A stretch of 64,000 bases of DNA, taken from positions 3,019,286-3,083,285 of the forward strand of contig JAJUBI010000004.1 in assembly GCA_022419385.1 (NCBI GenBank), given 5' to 3'. The stretch comes from Paraconiothyrium sp. Pb-2020 (taxonomy: Eukaryota > Ascomycota > Dothideomycetes > Pleosporales > Didymosphaeriaceae). Positions 44,332 to 54,592 of this stretch are shown here, one piece after another (positions within the stretch are counted from its first letter, which is position 1; each line of letters begins with the position of its first letter). The notes beneath the pieces are model-generated. The model was not told where the DNA came from and did no database searches. It was given only the letters and a program-made list of their open reading frames with translations. Position numbers and translations under genes: made by a program.

Positions 44332-44616
44332 ATGTGCGTTGAAATACACACTCGCTTTCGGCGCTGCGGCCACACACGCTTCTTGCGCTGGGACTACTGC
44401 CGAAGCATACATAACGACTTCCTCGCCCAGCAGTGTCCGCACTATCAGCTAAAGTTCCGCGATAACCAGGAGAACTATAATTGCTTCGAATGCATGCACC
44501 AACGGGCGCCACCTCGCCAGGGTAGTATGAGCACACCGCTTCGACAGGGCAGCTCGAGCACTGACGGCAGCAGCCGTGTCGGCAGCTTCCTCCGTCGAGT
44601 GTTGAGATGCGGTTAG
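44332..44616 (+). CDS. Small Cys/His-containing hypothetical protein
   Basis: A 94-aa frame starting MCVEIHTRFRRCGHTRF, with a pattern MC..RCGH..RWDYC...C..C..C resembling the short fungal proteins that carry a Cys/His cluster before a Ser-rich tail (here STPLRQGSSSTDGSSRVGSF). The frame stays open upstream to 44110 without another ATG, so an upstream exon is possible. Only 50 bp separate its stop from the convergent RIX7 stop. No function can be assigned. Confidence 0.4.
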   Translation: MCVEIHTRFRRCGHTRFLRWDYCRSIHNDFLAQQCPHYQLKFRDNQENYNCFECMHQRAPPRQGSMSTPLRQGSSSTDGSSRVGSFLRRVLRCG

Positions 44617-44666
44617 ACGGCTTGTTCACTGAGCCCCGTATCCTTACTTGTGGTACAACACACGCC

Positions 44667-46972
44667 TCACCACAACTTAGTCTCGAAGCGTTTCCGGAGT
44701 TGTTCATACCGATCCAGGCTGCCGACACTGGGTTTGATATTTCGGGCAGCAGCTACAACGTCTTGTTCCTCCACCGCAGTCGCGCCTCTCCGCAACGCAG
44801 CTTGTCCGGCCTTCCTCAATAGACTCTCGAGATCGGCACCACTGAACGAATGACACTCCTCTCGTCTGGCGACTTCAGCCAGACCAGGATTGATGACACC
44901 TCCGCGTTGAGCGATCAAGGCTTTCAGGATATCGACACGCTCTTCAGGTTTAGGTAGCTCCACATACAGGAGGGTTTCTAGGCGCCCAGGACGTAGCATA
45001 GCCTCGTCGATCATCTCGGGGCGATTAGTGGCGGCGATCAGGTAGATGCCTTCGCGCGTGCTGAGGCCGTCGAGTTCAGTCAGAAGGGTGTTTACAACAC
45101 GGGCAGAGGCCTCATGGAGTTCGGATGAGCGCTTCGGGACAAGAGCATCGAGCTCGTCGAAGAAGATAACGCAAGGTATTGACGATCGGGCTCGCATGAA
45201 TACTTGGCGGAGGGCTCTTTCCGACTCTCCCACATACTATATGAATAGTTAGTTTGACCTGAACCGTATATTGGGACCTCGCGCGTTGCCCAAAAAAAGG
45301 CATTAGATAGCCTGACCGAACTTACCTTGTTTAGCAGTTCCGGGCCCTTCACACTGATGAAATTTGCTTTGGACTCTGCAGCCACAGCCTTGGCCAGAAG
45401 AGTCTTACCACAACCGGGTGGCCCCCAGAGTAGTACTCCTGTTGGCGCAGAAATACCCACAGCTTTGTAACGCTGAGGATTCTGAATTGGTTCCACGATG
45501 GCCATCTGGAGCTCATCACGAACACCTGCAAGAGCTCCAACATCTCGCCAGGTAGTGTCTGGAACCGTAGCAAAGCCCTCTCGTTTCGACGAAGGGACGA
45601 TACTCGGTAGGACCGCATTAAAAGCCTCCATCGATATCGTTGTATGCTCAAATCCTGGGGGCTCTAACATGTCCTTGTCCCGTATGCGATTAATAAGACG
45701 TGCGATGGATCGGTCTGTGATTGATAGCTTGCTTGTGCCAGACTCGCCATCTACGTCCATCTCGGTCTCCGCCTCCATGGCCTGCTTTTCAAGTGCTTCT
45801 CGGTATTGATCCATAGACCAAGTTCCAGCTTTGCTGACAAGGTCCTTCAAGTCAGCGCCCACGAATCCTGCCGTCTTCTTCGCGAGAGAGGGAAAACTGA
45901 CATCGTCGGACAATGTCGTCCGTCGAGTCAGCGCCTTCAGAATGAGCTCTCGAGTAGCCTCGTTTGGTACGCCCATGTTGATCTCGGTGTCGAATCGTCC
46001 ACCTCTTCGTAGAGCTGGGTCAAGGCTGTCTGGGCGGTTTGATGCGGCTAGTACAATGACAGGCTTCCCATCATTCGATTCCATGGCAAGGCCGTCCATA
46101 GAAATCAATAGCTGAGCCACAATACGCTTCTCCATCTGGCTTTGGGCACTGTCACGCTTCGGCGCGATAACGTCAATCTCGTCGATGAAGATAAGGCAAG
46201 GGGCTACCTCCTTAGCGCGCTCGAAATGCTCCCGTATTTGTTTTTCCGATTCTCCTGACATGCCGGAAACGACGGAAGGACCAAGAATCTCGATGAAGGG
46301 CACACCAAGTTGAGCAGCGAAAGCTCTACTAATAACTGTCTTGCCGCAACCAGGGGGTCCATGGAGCAGAATGCCTCGAGGTATGGGGATGTTCCGGCTG
46401 TTGTACGCTTCCGGTCTGAGCAGTGGCATGACCAGGTGCTCCTTGAGCTGAGTTTTCACGTTGTCGACGCCTCCAATATCGCTCAAGCTAATGCCTTTAG
46501 GGGGCGTAGTATCGATCTTCTTCTCTTCTGCAGTCGCTGATCTCTTCACGCGCTTGCTTTCCCTGTCCCCGCCTTTCTGTCCCTCCCTCTTCTTGCTCTT
46601 CTCCCCATTTTCTTTGGGAGTAGCGGTTCCGGAATTGCCCCATCCACTTACGATCTGCTTATTCATAAAGTCCAGACTCTTACTCTCGTCTTTTCGTTCT
46701 GAACCGCCATCCGCAAAATCCCCTTCGATTTCGTCCATTTCATCTTCCCCGCTTTCGTCCTCCTGGATAACCAGGAGAACACGGTCGATGGAATCCTCCA
46801 GTTGCTTTTTGGGACGCCTTTTCAGTGATGAGTTGGAGTTTTTGATATGGTCATAGATAGCATGAGGTTTGATTTTGAGAGGTGACTCATTACCTGAGTC
46901 AATATATCGGCGGACAACCTGGTAGACATCCCTATCCAGGCCAGCTTGGAGCGATGGCCTGTTGCGCGACAT
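44667..46972 (-). CDS. RIX7: AAA ATPase Rix7/NVL, 60S ribosome biogenesis
   Basis: Exons 46972-45326 and 45236-44667 give 738 aa. Two AAA domains are present: Walker A GPPGCGKT at residues 205-212 and again at 517-524, Walker B LIFIDEID at about 260-267 and the second-domain VIFFDELD. The N-terminal 160 residues are helical then acidic and Lys-rich with a KRVKRS-type nuclear signal. Rix7 (NVL in animals) strips Nsa1 and other factors from pre-60S particles in the nucleolus; Cdc48 is the closest relative but has a different N-domain and longer C-terminus. The single 89-nt intron (GTAAGT..ATAG) lies between ELLNK and YVGESE of the second domain, a position that splits the pore-loop region. Divergent from VPS20 across 287 bp. 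Confidence 0.93.
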
Positions 46973-47259
46973 GGCAGGTGGGATTTCCGGATTTATAGGG
47001 CAAGCTCGTGGGGAAACGGGTATGCGGATAGGCTCGCTTGGGTTGCCTCAGCTACACGATAGTCAATCGTGTCACTGAGCCATGCATGGGTTGTTGCGAA
47101 AGTAGTCGGCGATGCGCGAAGCTTGGAGCTCCAAAATTTTGGCGCTTAAACTCTTATCGATAACACGGGCCAAACGCGGCGGCGAGTCATGCATCATGCG
47201 CGCATGCTCGACCAAGGCACCTCCGCTGCGCCCGCTTTCCACATGGCGACGTCAACAAT

Positions 47260-48034
47260 ATGGGCAATTCGAACAGCTCGCGGAAGATATCCGCCCAGGA
47301 TAAGTGCGTCTATTTCGTTCCATGCACTGCTCCCACCGGGGCACAGCACAGCACTAATATTCATCAGGGCGATCCTAGATATGAAGAACCAGCGCGATAA
47401 GCTGCACCAGTACCAGAAACGCATCACAGTCCTTACGGACCGCGAGAAGGAGATTGCGAAAGAGTGCTTGGGCAAGGGGGACACAAATCGGGCGAAACTC
47501 GCATTGCGACGCAAGAAGTACCAGGAATCACTGCTTGCGAAGACAGATGCACAACTCGCGCAGCTGGAGCAGCTGACGAGTGATGTCGAGTTCGCGCTGA
47601 TCCAAAAGGATGTACTTTACGGGCTGCAGCAGGGCACCGCGGTGCTGAAGGAAATCCACAAGGAGATGGGTGGCATCGAGAACGTAGAGAAACTGCTTGG
47701 AGAGAGCGAAGAGGCACGGGCATATCAAGAGGTTCGCAAACACCACCACGAGCGCGTGTTTGGCGACAGCGTACTAATGTTTATGATATAGGAGATCAGT
47801 GAGCTTCTTGCAAACAAGATGTCGAATCAAGACGAAGACGAAGTGGAAGACGAGCTGAAAGCGCTCGAACGCGAGGTCAATGGCATTGCAGACGGTGTCT
47901 CAGTGTTCCCCAGCGCGCCGGAAAGCGAGCTGCAGCAGACCCCTCAGCAGAAAGCGAAGGCACAGCGAGAGCGAAGAGCACGAGAGCGAGAATTGCAAGC
48001 GGTGGAAGAGAGTCCGCAGCCCATGCTGGAATAA
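47260..48034 (+). CDS. VPS20: ESCRT-III subunit Vps20 (CHMP6)
   Basis: Exons 47260-47303, 47368-47731 and 47792-48034 give 216 aa. The N-terminus MGNSNSS is a good myristoylation signal, as in Vps20/CHMP6. The Snf7-type core follows: ISAQDKAILDMKNQRDKL, LALRRKKYQESLL, QLTSDVEFALIQKDVLYGLQQGTAVLKEIHKEMGGIENV and EISELLANKM. The C-terminal half is acidic then Arg/Glu-rich. Vps20 links ESCRT-II to Snf7 filament assembly on endosomes during multivesicular-body sorting. The second intron (47732-47791) carries GTACTAATG, close to the ideal branch sequence, about 20 nt before its AG. Confidence 0.92.
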
Positions 48035-48461
48035 GGACAAAGCATTTGTTGTTGACGCGGCTTAGAGCATGGCGAGGTGTTGGGCGTTGACGGCACTTTC
48101 TGTTACCCTGTTAAGGACCCTTTGATATTTCCAGGTGGTCAAAACATGAGCCGATAGTCTGGGAAAGCCCAACCTATCTTTGAAGACCTGGATCGTATTC
48201 CAACATTCAAGCTCTAGTTGGACACGTGCTCACGTCTTGGGATATGACGCGCGCCCCAACAGAGCGGGCGGTTTCACCTGCGCGTCACCGCAAACTCACG
48301 CCGCTTTCACCATAGAGAGACATCAACTCAGGTTTCAGCCTTATATCCTGCCATCATCTGCCTGTTTTACTTCCGCGCATTCCATAAACACGGAGAGCCC
48401 ACAAAGCTGGAAGCTACCCCGCTACCCCGCCATCACCAACACCGTCACCAGTATTCGAACC
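48035..48461. other. Intergenic, promoter of the PITH gene
   Basis: About 425 bp between VPS20 and the PITH-domain gene on the same strand. Nothing else recognised. Confidence 0.4.
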
Positions 48462-49188
48462 ATGTCGCATCACCACGACCACCACCATGGCCACGATGAA
48501 GAGCACGCTGAGGCCCATGACCACGTCCATGACCACGACGACGACATTGTGCCCGCCCTCCAGAACCTCCTCTATCAGCAGATCGACTTCAGCCGGTTAC
48601 GCACGCTCAACGAGGATGAATCGGACCAGGGCCGCAACATCTGCCAGAAGACGTGGGCGCAGCGATTGGACCCCCAGCCTGAGCTGAAAAGCTTCGCTGA
48701 TGAGCAAATTCTCATGATAGTGCCGTGCGTACACTTCGTTATCTCTCTTACACTGTAGGTGCCGCTGCTGATTAAAGAGCAGATTCACAGGCCAGGTCCG
48801 TCTCCACAGCATCCTAATCCGCACCTCCGCCACACCCGCCTCCCCGAAAACCCTTAAAGTCTTCATCAACGACGACGCCCTCGACTTCAGCACTGCTTCC
48901 GACAAGCCGCCCACACAGACACTCGAGATCTCGCAGACGGCCGAAATCCAAGAGATTCCCGTCAAGCGGGCGCTCTTTAACACGACGCGGTTGCTCGCGT
49001 TGTTCTTCGAGGATAATTGGAGCGGCGGCGAAGAAGACGAGACTAGGATCAGCTATCTGGGCTTCAAAGGAGATTTCATGAAGTTGAATAAGGAGCCGGT
49101 CAATTTCATGGTGGAGCTGGCGGCAAACCCGAGTGATCACAAAACCATTGCTGGGCTTAAGGAGGGGCTAGGAAGGACCATTCAGTAG
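48462..49188 (+). CDS. PITH-domain protein (PITHD1-like)
   Basis: Exons 48462-48724 and 48783-49188 give 222 aa. The first 28 residues are a His/Asp-rich run holding 12 histidines, then a PITH (DUF1000) domain: LLYQQIDFSRLRTLNE, WAQRLDPQPELKSFADEQILMIVPFTGQVRLHSI, and YLGFKGDF near the C-terminus followed by the NPSDHK motif. The intron (GTGCGT donor, GAGCAG acceptor) rebuilds the conserved VPFTG. PITH is the proteasome-interacting domain of thioredoxin-like TXNL1; this protein has PITH alone, as in PITHD1. The His-rich N-terminus is also seen in PITHD1 relatives and could bind metal. Confidence 0.9.
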
Positions 49189-49673
49189 AAGTGAACATAG
49201 AGCCTACGTTGGGTAAACGTACAAAGGGACAAACTGCAGGGAGAGTTACAGCGAGAAAAGCATCGAGTGCCCACATCTCACTCGAGGCTTCGGCACAGCG
49301 CTGGACAAAGCACAGACTAGAGAGACCTCAAGGGAGGGCGAAAAGAATTATTAGGCAGTGTCACGTTACGAGGGAGAATCGAGTGCCCGGCGCATAAGGC
49401 AGGCTTTCTGTAGATTAAACAGATCATTCGTCATCTACAGTGTCAGTCGACGTCAAGAGCCTTGAACAGAGGTGACATACTCTGGGTATCATTCTTCAGT
49501 TCCAACCTAACAAGTCGTTTCTTCTCGGGCAGCAATACGCCCATCCCGCCGCGGCCTCTACAACGCGTCTGTTCTTCGCAGCCGTCGCAGCTTACATCCC
49601 ATCTTAAAATTCTCCATATTCTCCCCTTCGCATGTTCATTATCCTGAAATTCCTTTCTTCCCACCTCAGTGCC
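49189..49673. other. Intergenic region between convergent genes
   Basis: About 485 bp between the PITH and LSM8 stops; both 3' untranslated regions. Confidence 0.4.
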
Positions 49674-50034
49674 TCACACATGCTTCGTTGTCCCTAATAC
49701 CTCCCCTCTAACTTGCGTCCAATCAATACTTGCATCCAGCTCTTCATCGACGCGCCCAACGACCGCTACGCTGTCTCCTCTTATGATGTATAATCCCAGC
49801 GGCACTTCTTCTGAGGGCACGTCTTCCTCGCGCGGACGGATGATGCGCTCCACGGCTTCGGAGAGGACGAGGTTCATGCTGCCGTCGCAAGATTCGAGGG
49901 TCCCGACCATGGTACGACCATCCAAGGTGAGGACGGACACTTTCTCTGTAGACGACTGTTAGGCTGGAGAGTTTCCCATAGGCACGTTTAGGTGGGAAGG
50001 AAAGCGTACTGTGTAGGTAGGCGTTGAGCGCCAT
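49674..50034 (-). CDS. LSM8: U6 snRNA-associated protein Lsm8
   Basis: Exons 50034-50010 (25 nt) and 49945-49674 give 98 aa. The N-terminus MALNAYLHKKVSVLTLDGR and VGTLESCDGSMNLVLSEAVERI are the Sm1 motif; GLYIIRGDSVAVVGRVDEELDA is the Sm2 motif, with the IIRGDSV signature typical of Lsm8. Lsm8 completes the nuclear Lsm2-8 ring, which binds the 3' end of U6 snRNA for splicing. The 64-nt intron sits right after the first eight codons. Confidence 0.9.
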
Positions 50035-50387
50035 TGTAGTAGTTGGAAAATATGTAGAGATTTCGGAGTTTGGAGGATGCTTGCTCTAGTAGAATGCTCT
50101 GATTTTCGTGCAGCAACAATTGGGTCGAATGACGCGAGTTGTTCGGCGGAAGCGCTGGCGAAGCGGCCTCAAGGCATATGTAGGCGTGAAGCTTTGCGAA
50201 GAGGTAGAGGTGCTCGAAGGTGGTCTGTGCGCCGCCGCCGATAATTGTGGCTTTCCGCACGTCGGCTGCATTCTGTCATAAGTCTTAGAATGTTCTTTAC
50301 ACGTGCATCAGGTTGATTGATTGACTTCATAGCTATCGTAACGAGTTCGTACTTCGATCGTAGGCCTCGAACCTATGCACGCCGCCC
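50035..50387. other. Intergenic, LSM8 promoter
   Basis: About 350 bp between two minus-strand genes. Nothing else recognised. Confidence 0.35.
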
Positions 50388-51125
50388 TTACACTTCCTTC
50401 TCGATGTCGTCCGCGCTCGGAATCCTGTCCAACTTCGTTCCCATGAACTCGCCGAGTTTCCTGACACAATCCATCATAGTCTTCACATCCTCTAGGCTGA
50501 TACCAATCCTCCTAGACCCACGAATATGCCATGCTGTCTCGAGCGGCAAGTTTTGAATCATGATGCCCACTAACACAACCACCTCTGTATCAATATCGTC
50601 TAGGTTCTGCCGATCGCTCAGGTACAGCCCATATGTGATCTCCGTGCTGATCCAGCGAAAGTCCTTGTGCGCGTCAAACAAGGAGAGCGTGCTGTCCGTG
50701 TTGTGCGTGTAGATTTGCCTCAACCAACTCGTTCCACGTTCATGGTTCTCACCATCGTTAGTCCACTCTTCGCGTGAGAAGCTATAATCGCGGTCTTCAG
50801 GACGTTCCACTTTAGCTATGGCGAGGATGGCTTCAAGAGGCTTGCAAACACCGATGATGGAAACAAGCTTGACGAGGGCTTCGCGGAGGTTGCGGACCAC
50901 CTTCTGTCGCTGATCGCTGCCATGGTTCTTGGTTTTCTTGATGATGTAAAGGTAGAGCTGGTCTGCAAGTAAAGGCTCTGTACCGCCAACGAGCGCAGCG
51001 AGTGTGAGGAGGTACCAGCGGCTATCGCCAAGGCTGGTAGTGGTGAAGGCTTGCTCGATGGACTGGAAGAGCGCGAACACCTCCGAGCGGATGGTGGGCG
51101 TATATGAAGTTCCGGACGCCATCAT
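50388..51125 (-). CDS. AhpD-like fungal protein, probably without the redox CxxC
   Basis: Single-exon, 245 aa. All-helical pattern with LREALVKLVSIIGVCKPLEAILAI near the middle and a C-terminal TEVVVLVGIMIQNLPLETAWHIRGSRRIGISLEDV. This layout resembles the AhpD/carboxymuconolactone-decarboxylase fold proteins common in ascomycetes. The CxxC redox pair of bacterial AhpD is absent (only isolated cysteines, as in IIGVCKP), so peroxidase-partner activity is unlikely; actual function is unknown. Two adjacent Mets open the frame (51125 and 51122). Confidence 0.6.
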   Translation of the reverse strand: MMASGTSYTPTIRSEVFALFQSIEQAFTTTSLGDSRWYLLTLAALVGGTEPLLADQLYLYIIKKTKNHGSDQRQKVVRNLREALVKLVSIIGVCKPLEAILAIAKVERPEDRDYSFSREEWTNDGENHERGTSWLRQIYTHNTDSTLSLFDAHKDFRWISTEITYGLYLSDRQNLDDIDTEVVVLVGIMIQNLPLETAWHIRGSRRIGISLEDVKTMMDCVRKLGEFMGTKLDRIPSADDIEKEV

Positions 51126-52140
51126 TGACTTCGTATGGGGGTCTTTTGTTGATGTGATGATGTGTTTTATGCAACGCTAAGGGAAGACACCGAGGCGCGC
51201 TCTATTCGTTTGTCCTTTATTCTCGAGACTAGGCCGCGACGAGGGACCTCCAAGCTATCGGCTATGTTTTATCGCGATCAGATTGAGCTTCTGTATGAGT
51301 CGTTATCCAAGATTCAATGCGCTTCATTCAAGTCACGAGCCAACTTGGTAATTGGCTCGGTGACTTGGTGATACAATAGCATACCTACGAATCTTTATCA
51401 CGGGCAACTTAACCGGACCAGATCCTCGACTCAACTAAGAGACATACACATTGCCTTACCTGAGGGCTTGGACAGTGTGAAAAGTTGTTGTCGTTCTTAC
51501 TGTGCGGACCCCACAGTGGGGCGTAAGCTTTCATGTACATCCTAGCCTGGGGCGCGCTTGAACCACTCCGGCATGTGATTCAAGTGTTACACTGAAACAA
51601 CGCTTTTCGCTCTTGCAACTTTCATTCTTTTCGAAAAGAATAGGACTGAGGGGATTGTGCGGGTATGACAAGGTGATCCGGTCGCGTGCTGCGGTCGGTC
51701 ATTGACTAATCGCGGTTCGAGCTGGGGAACTAGCCCGGGATCAATTGATATCAACGAAATCACCGGTAGCCTCCTCCACAACCTCCTTACGTGCGAACCT
51801 TTCATCCCCCAAACATAATCAATTCAGCTCACCTTAAATGGTAACAGAGCCCCTGCCCCTCAGTGCCGTGCACAACGTACATTGCTTGACCAAGCCAGCC
51901 ACGCAAGACAGGCTCCCTCCCACTCCGTATTCGTCAGCCATGGTGTGGAACATTTTCAAATGGACAGCTTTGATTGTCTACACATAGGTTGCAGGAGGCT
52001 ATCGATGACCAACATACGAGTCAATACTTCGTGAACGCATCCACAGTATTGCATGCTGGTGTGCATTATTTGTCGTGGCTGTCCTGCGCCTCAGCCTTGT
52101 TCGCCATGTGCGGCCACATAATTGCACCTAGTCAATTCCA
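51126..52140. other. Intergenic, promoter side of the decaying fungal gene
   Basis: About 1 kb. It contains the perfect 18-nt palindrome ATTCTTTTCGAAAAGAAT at 51624-51641. An open stretch at 51974-52140 may be an upstream exon of the gene that follows, but I cannot fix its borders. Confidence 0.35.
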
Positions 52141-54261
52141 GACGCGGGCCACGGATACTTCAAAACGATGCTAGACGATGTACTACAACTTCTCAAGGGC
52201 TACCTCGCTATCCGTCCCTTGGCGAGACGGGGTATCAAGGAGAGCAACAACGAGGCGTCGACATTCGTTACGCAAGGAGGCCTCTTCGACACGCTCGATG
52301 TGGAAGATGTGTCGGATGGCGCAGGTGTTGTGAATGTTGAAGAAACTATTCCCAACAAGCCTACCTTGGACGAAACTCAGGCACGATACACCCCAGAGAT
52401 TGACCCTACCTCCGAAAGGAGGATGAAGTTCTTCTATCTCCTCGAAGATGCCGAAAACCTCCTCAGCCATACACAACCCATCTTCGGTGATCGTGAAGAT
52501 ATCGTCCCACCTGGGGATCCAGTGGTCACCTCAATCATTGCGGAAACCGCCGTTGTTATACTCAGGCAGCGAGAAGAGGCGGTACTGGAAGCAATACATA
52601 AGGATGGCGATAGGTATAGTCCTGTTCTTGCAACTGGACCTCAGGACCGCTTCTGGCTCCCTTCATTGTCCCTAGCCCATATCTCAGAATGTCGTATGGT
52701 GTTGAAAGATGCATATCGGCTACCGCTCGAGCCCTTCCGATTCCGCGTCCCCAATACCGTTACCAATGCTACCCCTGGTACCAAGCCACTACTTGATCCA
52801 GCCACTTATGCTATGTTCGAGGAGTTGGACTCTCAAATTATCCGGTATTTGCTCGATCTGAACCTGGAATGTGTGAGTCTATTGGTTTTACGTTACTACA
52901 AAATTAATCGACCACTGACAAGTCTGTAGAGAGTGCGGAGGAGCTTGTGGGAGAAAAATCCTATTCAGGTCAAGAACCTCAAGAGACCCTTGCTTTCAAC
53001 CAGGCTTGACGAGATCTCGCGAGCGTTGATGCCTGTCAATGAACGATTCCACCTGAATGCTAGTTACAAGATTGTTCAAACAGCTTTCGCTGCCGACTTG
53101 TTGTTGCTAATGGGCCGCGATGCCCTGAACGCAAGCATGCAGTATCCCGCTCCACCGGACTCATGGATCTACATCGCGAGCAGCTGAAGAAAGACAAGGA
53201 AACTGGCATACGCATCGATATAGGTACAAGTATCCAGTACGAACAGTGGAAGACTGTTCATACATGGGTTGGTTCTTGTCCATTCCCGGCGGCTCGTCAA
53301 GCTGCCATAGATATTACGGCTTCCGCTCCAAAGCCAAAACAGCTTCTCAAAGGTGCTATCGAGCCTGTCAGCGATGTTTTATTCCCTCGCAAGATGAACC
53401 CGTCATTGTCTAGCAAGCTTCATCTCACCCTCCTCTACTACAGGAGGAAGTCGGCCTCAGCCTCCTCGATTCATCGCCACATGCATTCGCTATGTGTTAC
53501 CTGTATACGACCCTACACATTAAGGGAGCTTTGTCACGGGATAAGTTTGGCTTCGAATCATCAGACCAAGAAAAGAGGGACAGATCGTCTGAGGGGGCAC
53601 CTTCGGGTTCGAACATCGTAGTGCATGACATCGAAGCTATCTGCGAGCAGCACGGACCAGAGCTCTTTGGTAGCCTCGACTTCTCAGACTCAACTGCGCG
53701 CATCGCTGACGTGACGAAGATCCGAGCAGGAAGCCCCAGCCAGGGCTGGAAGATTAGCACTATCGAGCCTGTGGCACTGCTTCGAGACTACATTCATGGC
53801 AACATCAGCTTTTGGCAGATGCTTGGCAGGTTCGATAGGAAGATGACTGAGCACTTGCCTTTGAAAGCCCTGAGCGAAGGTCGTTACTCGATACTGACGT
53901 CATCCTCTTCCTTACCAAATTGCGGGAATACATCGAAGAGGCCGTCGAGTGGATGTCGTTCGACTACATGACCGTACATAGTGCTTGTAAGACCTTATTC
54001 GAGAGGATGCATCTTAATATGGGCGATGTAATCCAGGGAAAGACACAGCAGCCAAGCGCTGACGACTGGAAATTGCACACGAAGTACGCGCTCGAAATCA
54101 CCCATGCTGTGTTGAGGCAATTGGATCGTGCCTTGGCGGTGGAGGATACGGTGAGAAGAGGCATGGTTCCTGGTCGCATCATCAATACACCATGGTTGGA
54201 CATTGCTCTAGAAGAAACTAAGCACTATTGTGCGGCGGGTGGAAGGGGTTTTGTAGACTGA
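52141..54261 (+). pseudogene. Large fungal-specific gene, probably decaying (DUF6604-like?)
   Basis: A first exon (about 52141-52872) and a second (from 52930) are joined by a good intron (GTGAGT..CTGTAG). After that the coding frame slips by minus one base three times: near 53175 (between WIY and REQLKKDKETG), near 53386 (between VLFPRK and DEPVIV) and near 53890 (between KALSE and SLLDTDVILF). In the middle segment a TAG at 53409-53411 interrupts DEPVIV..QASSHPPLLQEEVGL. The last segment runs to the stop at 54261. Together the pieces would span about 680 residues and vaguely resemble the large fungal families of hypothetical proteins annotated as DUF6604; that label is a guess. Introns of 68 nt and 50 nt could formally bridge the second and third breaks but would remove protein-like sequence; I found no splice solution for the first. 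Confidence 0.5.
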
Positions 54262-54592
54262 GCATGACTTTATTCCGCACACCGATCAAGGCGAGTTTGC
54301 ATTAGAAGCTGCTTGAGCTCTCTTATCTCTTTTCCACCCCTATGTTTTTCTCCTTGTCTCATTGATTGCATTGCATTTCCTCCTCATAACGACTTCGTTG
54401 TATTCGTCTTTTTGTTTTGGAGGGAATTCGTCAACAAATCCTAATACCAATTCCATACAATTGCGAGCAAACTATACGAAAAGAATGTGCAGGACGAGGG
54501 TTAACTACTTAGCTTAAGTTGACTATCGATACAAGAAATCATTTAGAGTTGTGAGAGAGCAATACCTTCTCATACCCCCACCCCCTTTCTTT
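54262..54592. other. Intergenic region between convergent genes
   Basis: About 330 bp with pyrimidine-rich stretches near 54390-54600; 3' regions of the flanking genes. Nothing else recognised. Confidence 0.35.

Noticed and set aside
53376..53940. Explaining the frame slips of the decaying gene purely by 68-nt and 50-nt introns
   Set aside because: Possible for two breaks but removes protein-like sequence, uses weak donors and leaves the first break unexplained; kept only as an alternative.
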